From Ancylostoma caninum (taxonomy: Eukaryota > Nematoda > Chromadorea > Rhabditida > Ancylostomatidae), in the NCBI GenBank assembly GCA_037903475.1, contig JBAJFG010000620.1, positions 682,001 through 746,000 on the forward strand: a stretch of 64,000 nt of DNA, in the 5' to 3' direction. This document shows, piece after piece, positions 49,623 to 61,323 of the stretch. The number at the start of each line of letters is the position of its first letter. The first letter of the stretch is position 1. A program made the position numbers and the translations under genes. The notes under the pieces are model-generated. The model was not told where the DNA came from. It saw nothing but the letters and a program-made list of their open reading frames with translations, and ran no database searches.

Positions 49623-49808
49623 TTATGCTTGCGATGATGTAATGTAATTTACTAGTATGCGCCGCATGTGGTCTCTACGAAGACGTCCCATCAGTTCCAA
49701 TCTAATGTAAAAAATGAAACATATCTTGAATAAGACTACGGTTACGACCAATGCAAGTGATATCCGAATTGTGAGCAGTGACGCGCCCTGCCACATCAAT
49801 ATTTCCAT
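49623..49808 (-). CDS. Unrecognised small open frame with one hydrophobic segment
   Basis: 61 codons from an ATG. A hydrophobic stretch (about residues 12-35) is followed by an Arg-rich tail (MGRLRRDHMRR). It lies 95 nt upstream of receptor C exon 1 on the same strand and could be a missed receptor exon or chance. There is no paralogue near copies A or B, so confidence is low. Confidence 0.2.
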   Translation of the reverse strand: MEILMWQGASLLTIRISLALVVTVVLFKICFIFYIRLELMGRLRRDHMRRILVNYITSSQA

Positions 49809-50299
49809 TGGTTTTCCTCTAATATCTAGATGGAAGGTACCTATGACTGCAGGTGTTGGTAATTCTGACAGCTTTTTTGCTGACTGCCTTCGCCCTCACC
49901 GGCGCACCAGAGAAAGGTAGCAAAACACCACAACGAGACTTTTCATATTTCTCCGTCTGAAATACTTACTTTATTGAACATTCCATTATTACGTTCAGCG
50001 ATTGAAAAGAATGAAAAATGCATTTGTGGTCAGAAAGTCCACACATCAGGCGGCGAAAGTTGCATGAAAATCAGTCGCAAGCAGTGCCTGCTAAAAGCTA
50101 GTGCATATTTAGTACAGCAAGGGGGGCGGGGGTGGCGTGAATTTTGGTCACACTTCAAGGCAACCTAACGAAATAGCCAAAAAGGAGTGAGAGGAGAGTT
50201 CTGAGACCAAATGGTGGGGGAAAGAGGGAGAAGAGGGAGCAAAGTACAAGAAGGCATGAATGCAGGTAAGCAGCAGTCAGTTTGGGCCTCGCCTTGGTG
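49809..50299. other. Intergenic, nothing recognised
   Basis: No domain or element end was recognised between the small frame and the RTE tail. A poly-G patch lies near 50122. Confidence 0.4.
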
Positions 50300-53200
50300 A
50301 CTTACTTACTTGGATACTTATATGGCCCGTCGTCACTCGCTTCTATTCGATTCGCTCTCGCGCCACCGTCATCCAGGAACGTAGACGACGTTGGCGAGAG
50401 TACTGATTCGTTTCCAACCGAGCGTTCAGCTGGTCCATCCGTATTTTGAACACATCGGCCATCTAGTTGGTGGTCTCCCTCGATGTCGTTTCGTTTCTCT
50501 TGGGATTCATTCCAAAGTTCTTTTTGTCCATCTATCGTCTTCTCTTCTCATTATATGACCAGCTCATCTATGTTTAGCCTTCGATACGTATTCCGCTGGG
50601 CCACGAAGGCGAGACATTTGTCGCTAATCGGAGCTGCAAAGCCCGGCCTGAGGTTTGGTACGCCGGTTGTACCTCAAAAAACAACGCTCGAGGGCTATGT
50701 GTGTGGTACGTAGCGCCTTCGACGTGGCCGCTGTGTCCATCCACGTCTCCGCATCATAACAAAGCGCTGGAAGAATCGTAGAATCGAAGAGATGAGCATG
50801 GAGGTCGGGGTCCGCCCGTTGGTCTGTGGCTTCCCTGAGAGGGCCAAACGCGGCCCACGCCGCTCTTCTTCTTCTTCTATCCAGCTCTTCTATGAGGGTG
50901 TTCTCCATATTCATTGATCTTCCAAGGTACACATAGGACGACTTCTCGTTTATATCAGATCCATCCAGTTCTGCGCAGTATGCATTCTTTATGAACTGGG
51001 TCCTCGCCCTATTTATTTGCAGTCCTATTCTTTTTCCTACATCGTTTACCTCACAAAGCATCGCCTCTGCTTCATCGTTGCTTTTCGAAAAGAGGACGAT
51101 GTCGTCCGCAAAAAGATCTGGAAGGAACTGTCCATCACCCGGATGCCTCTGTCCTCCCAGTCGAGTGACCTCATTGCCCATTGCAATGCGGCAGTAAACA
51201 TCTTCGGCGATACAGTATCGCCCTGTCGTACCCCCTTCGCAATCGGAATGGTTAAGGGGCGCTGAAAGAGCTGTATTGTCGTGGAGCATCCAATATAGCA
51301 GTCTTCTAATGTTCTCACATACGAGGCATCTACTCCCTGGTCGATTAATGCTGACAATATAGCGTTTGTTTCTAAGTTGTCGAACGCTTTTTCGTAGTCA
51401 ACAAAGGTTAGGACGAGGGGAGCGCGGTACTCCCAACAAACCTTTATGACCCTCGAAACAGCTTGGGTGTTGTCCATGCAGCTGAATCCCTTGCGGAAAC
51501 CAGTCCGTTTTTGGGGTTAAGCTTCACCCAAGGTCCATGATATGCGTGTGAGAATAATCTTTTTAAAGGAAGCACGCTCAGCAAACATATCGGACGATAG
51601 TTTCGAAGATCCTCTCTTCCTTCTTGTGAAGGAGAACGGTGCGTGATGTTCTCCACTGGCTTGGAATTTTTTCCTTTTGAAGATGAGAAGAGAAATGTGC
51701 TGCGAGAATGACGTGAAAATGATCGCCTTTTGCTCGCAATAGATCAGCTGATATACGGTCCAGTCCAGGGGCGGTGCCGGGTTTCATGCTTCTTATCGCA
51801 ACACGAACTTTCGAACTAAGAATCTGAGGTGGTCTGTCACCAGAGGGGATATTTGGGCTTGACACTACTGTTGAGGAACGGAGAAGGTTCGTATAGAATC
51901 TTTCCGCATCTGATTCCATCTCATGATGGGAAAACGTGACAATCCCATCTTCGTTCTTCAGGGCTGTCAACGGAACATTACAATAGCGAAGGTTCTTTCG
52001 ACACTTCTTCAGATTTCTTCACCCTTCTGCTGCTTCCAGAACCTTCCTCCGCCTGAAGTTCTGCAGATCCTCATGCAACGCTCTTCTGCAGCTGGCATTG
52101 GCTATCAACTGCTCAATGTGGGATGCATTCGGATTAGGCCTCAAGCCTCTTTTTTTTTGACGAGCAGTTCCTTGGTGGCCTTCGAAATGCGTTCCAAGTT
52201 TGTTGTTCAGGGTTCTGAGGCGCATTCAGCACACATTCTTAGTTTTTAGCATTTCGTAGTCCAGGTCGGGTCTTCCATGATATGCCAGTCGCGTTCGGAA
52301 AGAGACTCAGCAAGGACGGTATCGTCGTACACGACTTCTCTTCTTTTCTTCCTCCGCGTTGGCAGATGTTCTTTTCCATCTTGCAGCTGAATCAGATTTT
52401 TGCACGGAGGAGACGGTGATCGGATCCACAGCAGAATGGTGGTACTACTGAAACATCTAATAGACACCACCTTCGGTTGGTAAGTATGTGGTCGATCTCC
52501 GTACGAATCGTACCGTTGGGTGATTCCCATATCCACCGGCGGTGTTCCTTCTTCATGAAAATGAAATTCCCAGGGAAGAGGCGTGCAGAGGACAGAAGCC
52601 CAGCGAGACGACTACCGTTTCCATTTCGATCTCCTGATCCGAACCTTCATATCCTGTACTCGTCTCCTTCAGCCTTCCCAAATTTGACTTTGAAGTCCCC
52701 AACAACAAATTAGTAGGAGGACTTTTTGTCGTGGATGACTTCTTCCAACCTCTTGTAGAAATTATCCAACTCTGCCTCATCAGCTGCTAGCGCTGGTGAG
52801 CAACAGTTGATGATACTGACGGACTTGTGATGACGAAGGTTAAGACGGAGAATTGCTAGACGAGGTGACAGGATCTCGTGTGAGTCGACGAGATGGACGA
52901 CAGATGCGTGAACGACAAAAGCAACGCCTCCAACATTTCTTGAAGAGAACTTTTCTCCGCGGATGACCACTGTTCCGTTGCGGAGCTGTCGAACGTTGCT
53001 CTACCTGTTCTTGGTCTCCTATAGAGCGATTACATGGAATTTGATTCGCCCTGCAGTTTAGAGAACAGCATGAAGATCGGCGTCTGTGGAAACTGTTCTG
53101 GCGTTATAGGTGCAGAGCATGAAACAGTCTCCGTGGCATGTCCTGCTCCGAAATCGAAAAACATTGTTACGATAGTTTTGAATTTTCAGTTCCTCCCTCC
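50300..53200 (-). mobile_element. RTE-type non-LTR retrotransposon, nearly full length, frameshifted
   Basis: Read on the minus strand. The endonuclease domain begins near 53130 (CTYNARTVSTDADLHAV) and continues through VRQLRNG and GGVAFVVH (about 52990-52710). Then come a TEIDHILTNRRW segment (52490), reverse transcriptase with KPGTAPGLDRI (51780), NYRPICLLSV (51590), FVDYEKAFDN (51400), GVRQGDTVSPK (51220) and FADDIVLFSK (51105). Last is a C-terminal region (EASDDGPYKYPSK) ending in an (AAGT)n tail at 50300, the short-repeat 3' end known for RTE elements. Several frame changes and stops make it inactive. Confidence 0.9.
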
Positions 53201-54959
53201 GAAACGAACACATAGCTGACCACTAAATGAAACAAATAAGTATGGGTATGTGGTGCGGAATGTGAACTTCGAAGACCCAACCTCCCATCCCTCATCTACC
53301 TCTTCCAAAGTCATCTAAGCTGCACAGTTGGTAAAGGCAGCAATCTATAGGACTCAACCATTCGCAGCTTCATGTATGCCAGTGCATGCATTTTGCGACC
53401 CTGATCTCGAATCCGTTTCCCATATCTGCTGCAGCACCCGTTACCAATAGTTACCTTTCATTGTTTCGACTTAACCCGAAACGGGGAACCATTGGTAACC
53501 TAGGCGGAACTATTTAAAACTCCCGAAATTTCCTCAGATTTAGTTTTACAAGTCGTTTCGCAGGAATGTATTCCAAAACGAGTTTGAGCGGCTTTGGGCA
53601 AGTCATAATGATGTCGCGTAACTCGTCACAGAAGAGAACGCATTGGGTAAAGAGAATGGAACAAAGATCATCGTCATAAACCTCGCACGACAGTCTACAT
53701 CTCGTAACGATGGCTAAATCATCCTATCTTCGTAAGCAGGTATTTGAAATCGTGTAGTTGACTGCTCTGAAGCCTTTGGGGCAAATTCGCCTGTGACTTC
53801 TATTTTTAATTCTCTGATGGGTATTGCTGAGAGTGACAGTGATCTACAAATGGGATGCTTGGTGTTGTTCGGCTAGAATAGAATGGATGGGTGTTGAGAA
53901 GGTCTTTGGTGGTTTAGAGAGGAAATAGATTATCTTGAACCACATTCAGGGCTCCGAAGACGAGGAAACGTTAGGCCAGAATAAACATCGTGTCCAGTAA
54001 CAACCTGTGTGGCACAGAACGAATATACATAAGATCAAAGTAAGGATGTTTAGGTTTTATGATCAGAGAACAAGGAATTTGAAGAGTGATCAAAGTTCTG
54101 ATCAGGATTCATAAGTGAAAATACCTAGCAGTTACGATGAAATTTCCTGCGAAATGCGAACTTTTCTTCAGGGGTAAATAAAGTAGCCTGGTGATATTTA
54201 TGCTTAGCTTGGAGAGGCACGAATTCTCTGAATGCTGTCGTGTGGCGCGCCATAGTGTGAAGTCACCTGTTTCCGATGATTTCCCGACGAGGACTGTTGA
54301 ACGTTAGTCTACCGTGATCAAGGAAAACTAAAGTCGCTGCAAACGCTTCGCAACCTCTTTTCAGTTGCGTGTTCTTAAGTTCTTCATGAGTAAAGCAAAG
54401 AAAATCATATTGTTCGTCTAAGCAGTGAGTACTTGTACCTCTATACTCTCTTAGCTAAGCCCGACAAGGACTGAGCTGTTCGCATAGGGGAAAGGAGGAT
54501 CGCACCATTTCTGAGCTGTTCATTAAAAGAGACGTATGAAAATGTCCGTGAAGATGCGCCAGTGACCAAAATTTGTGAAATGAAACCAATCTCGTTTAAG
54601 CTAATCTTTTGTGTGTTTCCTTTCAGCTTATACTTTGGGTTTTTTTCTGCATTGAGTTCATAAAAGTTTGGTCCAAGCGGAGAGAGGGTCTGCATGGAAC
54701 AATATGTGATATCATAGTTACTATACATATGTCAAGATATAGAATAATTTCAAACAACATGACATCTCCGAAATACAATTAGCTCTAACAAAAACAATAT
54801 CATAACAAAAGAAATCCAAACAAGCATTTGAATGGAAACGCTGAGTCTTCCTCGGTGGAAGTTTTACCTCGAATTGTAATTAGGGAAGAAGTGGAGTGCA
54901 CATACAATGAATAAAGGTACGATAGAGACGAACTAGAGGAACGTTTTAGGCACTAAACT
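53201..54959. other. Intergenic, nothing recognised
   Basis: No frame shows a known motif; the 95-codon minus frame at 54441-54728 is not convincing. Confidence 0.4.
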
Positions 54960-55690
54960 GAAACAACTTACCATAAGCGACTCGTATTGTGGCAGCGAGA
55001 CACTGTTTTATGTCACTAATATGTAGACTTCCACCTTGTTAGACCATTTACCACAAGTAACGCCCACAATTAAGCGCAACAGCAATTAATTTCATGTGCT
55101 GTTCCACTGTTGATGAGTGAAAATATCTAGTTATTTATGTACATATCAGCGTCACAGAAATTTGAAAGCTTCCACGGTGATGGATAGGAATTAATTATTG
55201 AGCTGTTGCTAAACCAATGTTGGAGTTCAAGTGCTTTGATATTTAGGTGACTCAAACAATACTTTTCTAATCCTTTGCTGCGAGGGTAGGTCGAAACGAT
55301 TTTGGAATAAACAGCTGCTGTTTTCCAAATACTTTAACTGCCTTGTAATCAAGCCTTAGCACTACTTATTACGTACTCGGACTTCCTCTTCTTCTTCTGC
55401 ACGTTCTGTGACGTTCATGACTATAATGACATCTTTCAAGTGCCCAGGCAGCGTTCAATGAGGAAGTGATTTATTGTCAAGTGATCTCTGGTGACGTTGT
55501 GTCGAGCACAATTACGATGGTAAGCCAATTTTCTTGTTGAACGCTTATTTCATGAGCGACACAATGTCGTTATGTAGCAAACTATGTAACGTATTAATGA
55601 GGGTCATATTTCTGATCGGTGCAGTGAGGTAAAGAAAAGGCAAGGACCTCCGCCAATCGCTTCCCTCTTCTGTTTGTGACAATGTCTTGC
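54960..55690. repeat. Two duplicated blocks shared with 36.8 and 42.0 kb
   Basis: 54960-55230 matches 36800-37060, and 55370-55690 matches 42040-42360, both in the same orientation and order, but here only about 140 bp apart instead of 5 kb. This suggests one ancestral segment later split at the other locus. Confidence 0.55.
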
Positions 55691-56789
55691 GTTGACGCAG
55701 AAAGCCGCAGTCAGAGGTGGTGGTGGGGGTAGTTCTCTAGGTGTGTGCAAAAAATCTGGGCAGTCGGCAGCGGTTCACTGTTCAACATCGTTTTGTTTCT
55801 TGCGTCTGTGGTATCCCGCAACGGTTTTCATATGTGCTGGTGGCCTAAAATATCAGCTTTAGCTGGTATACCCATTGTATTTGGCCCGGTTCCATCTCAC
55901 AGGATTACTGTGTGTTGGACATAAAACCAATGCTATGTGCTGTGGGCTAATTTGTGGAATTTTGCCTCACAAATTCAGCTCAGATGATCAACGAGGGAAA
56001 TGACCCATAATGTCAATGCTGCGTTTATTGAGGATATCTTCTCTAATTTGGCAGGAGCTCATGCTTTCTTAGAGATTCCCAAATGGAGATGAGAGCTTGG
56101 AGAATGCTTTACAATGTGACCGGCAATTCAACCTGCTTCTAGAAAGATGTATTAGGTCGTCAAGTATGAAATGTCCGATTTTATGAGCGGTCAGTTTGAC
56201 AGTCTCTATTTTCGAAGATTTACTAGATCTCTTCTCATCTTTGTTTTCATCATGAAGGCACATCCTCTTCCTTTCAAAGTCACTTCCTGGGTCTGTGATT
56301 AGTTTCCCGAATTTTTGTTCAAAAGCACTTTTTGTAGAACCACTCAAAGACGAAAAATCGTGTCATTTCGGAACATAGGTTCCATTTTCCAGCCATTAGA
56401 GCTGAGAAAGCTGGGAACATCTGGGTAGTGTTAAGGGACATTTGCCTAGTGAAGGCACTGAACAGCATTCGTTTGGGAAGTTCCGCTGAGGTGACATGAA
56501 GCTCCAAAGTGAGCCTTATGATGAAACTGGATATCGACGAGCTGGAAGCCGTACCCGAAACGGGTAGGAGTCAAACTAGGTCAGGGTAAGCAGCAAGGTG
56601 TGACCTTTATAATCCTCTTATATAAATCATGGTAGTGCAACAAAATTTTCTAGAGCGCAGGCGTAGGGGTGCTAGCACGTGATCGCATGCGCTTGCTGTG
56701 AGACTCAGTTATAGACTGTGCCTCGCGAGGATACGCAGCTGACGGGCCATTCGGCCGATGTTTCGTCATAGGTGCATAGAAGTGGTGGA

Positions 56790-58577
56790 AGTCGGGTGCA
56801 TTCGGGATTTCGCGGTGGGACCAGCGGCTAGCTAGCGGTCTCGAACCCTCCAGGCGAGACAGTGTTTACAACGATTTGACGATGCATAGTAGCAATGTAC
56901 GGAGCAGAGTAGCCCCTCTGCTGGAGTTTTATTGTTAGCGCCATTCAGTTTCTGAACACTAAACGTTAACCGTTCCGAAAAGACGGTGAATTCCGTGTAG
57001 GCCATAGCGAAGGTTGCTCTCGGTTTCCTCACTTGCTCCTTGCATCATATGGTGGGGATCATACAGTCTGAGGTTTTGTCTGTTTTGAGAAGTGCAGTAT
57101 AACCAAATATACAAGATGAACGAACGGAGAATGCATCCTTATAGGCTGTTGAGACATTTTCTGAAACCAGATGTGCAACTGATCAAACTTTACCTAACTT
57201 TCTTCCATTACTTTGGAGTGCGGAGTACGCTGATGACGGGGCTCCGTATGTAATCCTGAAAAACATCAGGATATGTGTACACCTATCGAGAAAGAGTCCG
57301 CCGTTGTCCAGTAGTGGGAAAACGGCAGGATACGGATCCATCGACGGAGAAGAGGTCCGCCGTGGCCCAGTAGTGAGGAAGATACCAGGACACGAGTCCA
57401 TCGATGGAGACTGGGTCCGTAGGGGCTGTTAGTCCAGAAATGCAAGGGAACGATTCCACGGATGGGGATTGGGTCTGCCCTGGCCCAATAGTGGAGAAAG
57501 CGCCATGATACGGGTCCACGGATGGAGGCTGGGTCCGCAGGGGGCCCATTAGTGGGGAAAGCGCCGGGGTACAGATCCACGAATGAAGAATGGGTCTGCC
57601 CTGCCCCAGTAGTGGAGAAAGCGCCAGGACACGCGTACACTCAGAACCCCAAAAACAAGTTTCTGATCGCATCCGAAACTTGCTTTTCCAAAAGCTTGTC
57701 GACAAGTTGTTTTCACACTTCCTTGCCGACAAATTGTTCGCCCGAAAAGCTTGTCGACAACTTGTTTTCAACAACGAAGCAGTGGAAACAAGTTGTCAAC
57801 AAGCTTTTCGGGCAAACAACTTGTCGGCAAGGAAGTGTGAAAACAACTTGTCGACAAGCTTTTGGAAAAGCAAGTTTCGGATGCGATCAGAAACTTGTTT
57901 TTGGGGTTCTGAGCACGGATGTAAAATGGGTCTGCATGGTTCCCATTAGTGGGGAAAACGCCAGCATACGGGTTCACGGATGGAGAATGGGTCCGCCGCA
58001 GTAGTGGAGAAAACACCAAGATGCACGTCTGCCGGTGGAGTAGAGTCACGCTACGCGCTCATTCGTGTCTCAGTCGACCTCTTCTTCTGCTTCTCCGTAT
58101 ATTGAAGCAGAAGCTCATCAGTTGGACTATTTCAGTAATGTGAAATTTGAATCATTTCACCTGATTATTCGCCACGGCATTGGTTACACTTTATTGTTCA
58201 CAAGTACTGAAGCCATGTGAAAGATGTGCCTGTGCAGAGTTGGGAGTGGCTGTTCATAACGGGTCCAAAGGCATGTAAGAAATGTGACAAAAAAGAGTAG
58301 GTCATACCACTGCATCGCAAATTAGCTTTACAAGTAGATGCGTGATTAAGAATTTGCAAACACGACTAGGATCGCGAGAAGACTCGAAGTCCGAAGTTGG
58401 CGAGGCGGCCAGACCAGTAGAATATACGAAACTCAGGAAGGATTTCGTATTTGAGCTCAGTTAATGATTAGTTCTGCTTATTTGCTAATTTTCTAAGCAT
58501 TTCGCACGAGTGAAGCTTTTGCACATACCTCAAGTGGCTGCCCCACCCCACTTTCTAGCGTCCCGAAGGGGCGCTAG
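56790..58577 (+). mobile_element. Helitron-like (HINE-type) element, copy 3
   Basis: It ends at 58577 with the CTAGCG...CGCTAG palindrome followed by T. Homology with copy 1 runs from about 56800 (GGTCTCGAACCCTCC, AGAGTAGCCCCTCTG, TTTACAACGA) through the minisatellite (57285-57640 and 57913-58030) to the 3' end. There is no helicase. It is inserted in the mariner-like element 56152-59034. Confidence 0.6.
57641..57912. mobile_element. 272-bp near-perfect palindrome inside the minisatellite
   Basis: TCAGAACCCCAAAAACAAG and its reverse complement form the ends. The two arms (about 130 bp each) pair almost to the centre near 57777. Each arm contains two related units with AAGCTTGTCGACAA. It splits the 60-bp repeat array and is read as an inserted fold-back MITE. 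Confidence 0.8.
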
Positions 58578-59500
58578 TCCAATAATATTTAGGTACTCAA
58601 GCCAATACGACCATAAGTGGTTCGGTGAACGAATTTTTCCCAGTTTGACCCTCAAAAATGGGTGCCAATTTTTGGCCATTTTTCAGAAATCCACGCTGCT
58701 TAAGCCAGAGGAGCAGGGATGAGGACCCATCTGCCACTCTTCGTACTGGGCAAACCTTGCGCTATTTGGCCACAACTCATTCCAGGGAATAGCTCATTTC
58801 TTGCCGGAGAAAATGTTCAATTTTCAACGTGATGTTGTAAACGCTCTTCGCGACTTGATTGCTACCAGCTTCCCACGTTTCCAAGCTGTTGGCGCAGTCA
58901 AGCTGCAATTAAGATGGCAAGGCTGTGGGGATAGTACAGGAGCATATTCGGATATCTTATACTGCATCTTGCTTTAGAAACAAAACTCGAAATCTTCTCA
59001 TTCAAAATCGGACATTTCATACTTGACGACCTAATAGAGGTTGAACCAGACCCGATGCAAAGTGATCAAGACACTACGAAGAAATTAGCCAACCATGTTC
59101 CATCTATTGGATAAAATTATTTCTGAAAAAAACAAGGAGCAGATGGATTTTGCTTAAGCTGAGCAAAAAAAAAACCAACGTCGACCTTTGCAAGTCTGAA
59201 GGTATTTGACCTACAAATAATCTAACAACCCTTTTTCTTCTTGAAAGGGTTGTAATTGCTGACAAAAAATGGGTCGTGTACGACAACATGAGGAGATGGT
59301 CTCATGATCTACGCTCCAGCGACCTACCCAAAGATTGGGCTAACCATCGCCGCAACCTTAGATAGATCTTCAACTTTCTTTGGTCAGCAGCTGGTGTCCC
59401 CCGTGGTGGCACATCTTTCCAAATGGGTATGCAACAATCGCCGACTATTACTCTTCCTTAGTCGAAGTGGTGAGTGTTGACCCTTTCAAGCTTCCACACC

Positions 59501-60057
59501 TCTACATTTGTTATAGAACTTTTGATGAACAGACCCTATTAGAAAAAGGCATGAGCCGCTCTTCCGAGTATAAACCTGTTAGTTCTTAAGCTTCCAGAAA
59601 AAAAACCTTCTTGTATAGCACTGGCAATATTGCACAGATGCTAATGCTCTTAATTTTGAAAAAAAAGTTCATATTCAGCCGAATTTATGGGTCGATTAAA
59701 TTCAGAGTACTTTACATGTTTACTGTTCCTTACACAATTATTGTACTTTGGAAGCATATAGTAGTATGACACTAAGCTTTTCGTTATAGGTTTCTGAGTG
59801 AACAGCGCCAACTACGTTTTCTAATTGTGTGTCTATGGAGCTTTGTTTGTATGGTGAGCGAAAATGACAATTGTTTCTCACAGACGTTTCACAGAGGAAA
59901 TTAAAAGTCTGAAAAGAAAGGTTGCTATACTAGGCTTTGAGCGGAGGAAATGATAGTGGCAATGTTTTCGTCTACCTACTTCTCAGCCGTCTTCAAATTT
60001 TCGATCATATGTTCACATTCATTCAGAAGAGGATATCATAGTGCATTCAATATTGTA
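59501..60057. other. Intergenic, nothing recognised
   Basis: AT-rich; no gene or element end was recognised. Confidence 0.4.
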
Positions 60058-61323
60058 TTAGGTTGAGTACAAATTAATTGCGTTTTTTTTGCAAACCAGT
60101 GTTTGACCTACTGTTGACCTACTGTATTGTTCATGTAACGTTCCCAATGTTGTGTACCATTTAGAAGCTTATCTTTCGCTCATTCATTTCGTGATGTTCA
60201 TTTGTTTCGAAGCTCACTCTTGGCTTGGTTCCGCCCGTTATTTAAGATGCTCTCCAAGGTACAAATTCGTATCATTTTGCTTCATGAGTTCAAGCTTGGA
60301 CGGAAAGCAGTGGAGGCTCACGAAAAAATCGTGAAAGCATGGGGACCAGATGTCGTTTCAATTCGCACCACTCAACTCTGGTTCCAAAAATTCCGATCAA
60401 TAAACATGAGCCTTGAAGATGAACCAGGTCGAGGTCGCATCCGTGAACTTGACGACGACGTCCTCAAGAAAAACTGCTCGTGAGATAGCGGAAGATCTTC
60501 AAGTATCATTTTCCACCGTCGCCAAGCGTTTGGAAACAATTGGAAAAGTGAAGAAAATGGATCAGCGGGTGCCACATGAATTGGACGCTGAACAGATGCT
60601 CAGGCGTTATCAGATCTCATCGGAGCTGCTTCTACGGAATAAAAACGAGCCTTTCCTTGATCGAGTCGTAACCCGCGACGAGAAATGGATTCTTTACAAT
60701 AATCGGAAACGTTCGTCGCAGTGGTTGGACAAGGATGAGCCTCCAAAACTTTTTCCTAAGCAGAAGTTGCACCAAAAGAAGACTATGGTCACAGTTTGGT
60801 GGAATTACGCAGGAATTTTACATCACGAGTTCCTGAAACTAGATGAAACCATCAATGCGGACAACTACTGCCACCAAATAGACAAAATGCATGAGAAACT
60901 GGCACATGCGAACCCAGCAGTGGTGAACAGAAAAGGTCCGATTCTTCTCCACGATAATGCCAGACCTCATGTTTCAAGAAAAACGCTGCAGAAGTTAAAG
61001 GACCTTGGCTACGAAGTACTGCCTCATCCGGCATACTCATCAGACCTTTCGCCAACCGATTATCACTTTTTCAAGAACCTCGACAACTTCATCAAGGGAA
61101 GAGTATTCAAAAGTCAGACCGATGCTGAAAATGCCTTCAACGAGTTCATAGCCTCCAGAAGTTCGGACTTCTACCGCAAGGGAATTTATGATCTTGTGAA
61201 ACGTCGGCAAAAATGCGTAGATTCTAATGGTTCTTATTTTGTTTAATAAACTTCCGTTTGAGCCGAGTTGTAAACGTTCAAAGTTATGCGTCAAAAAACG
61301 CAATTAATTTGTACACAACCTAA
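60058..61323 (+). mobile_element. Hsmar1-like (cecropia-type) mariner, single disabling lesion
   Basis: The terminal repeats TTAGGTTGAGTACAAATTA and a partner differing at few positions are flanked by TA (60056-60057, 61324-61325). Length 1266 bp is normal for mariner. The transposase starts at 60247 (MLSKVQIRIILLHEFKLGRK), with a helix-turn-helix and RELDDD. Near 60465-60475 a short deletion shifts the frame. It then reads on to 61246 without a stop: REIAEDLQVSFSTV, VPHELDAEQ, TRDEKWILY (Asp 1), LLHDNARPHVS (Asp 2), YSSDLSPTDYHFF (Asp 3, the DD34D layout) and KCVDSNGSYFV at the end. It resembles the transposase part of SETMAR. Confidence 0.93.

Larger units (their letters stand above)
56152..59034. 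mobile_element. Mariner-like element with 31-bp perfect TIRs, interrupted by a Helitron-like element
   Basis: TTAGGTCGTCAAGTATGAAA and its exact reverse complement bound the element, with TA at 56150-56151 and 59035-59036. The perfect TIRs suggest it is younger than its host repeat. No intact transposase was found. Confidence 0.8.
55960..59500. mobile_element. Old mariner-like host repeat split by a 2.9-kb insertion
   Basis: 56080-56151 plus 59035-59110 together align with the uninterrupted 28540-28700. Further right, 59215-59300 reads ERVVIADKKWVVYDN, a mariner catalytic segment with Lys in place of the usual Asp/Glu step, and about 59430-59470 reads ATIADYYSSLVEV. The element is long dead and serves here as the outer shell of the nest. 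Confidence 0.6.

Noticed and set aside
50483..52713. Plus-strand open frames opposite the RTE element
   Set aside because: They are antisense shadows of the retrotransposon reading frames.
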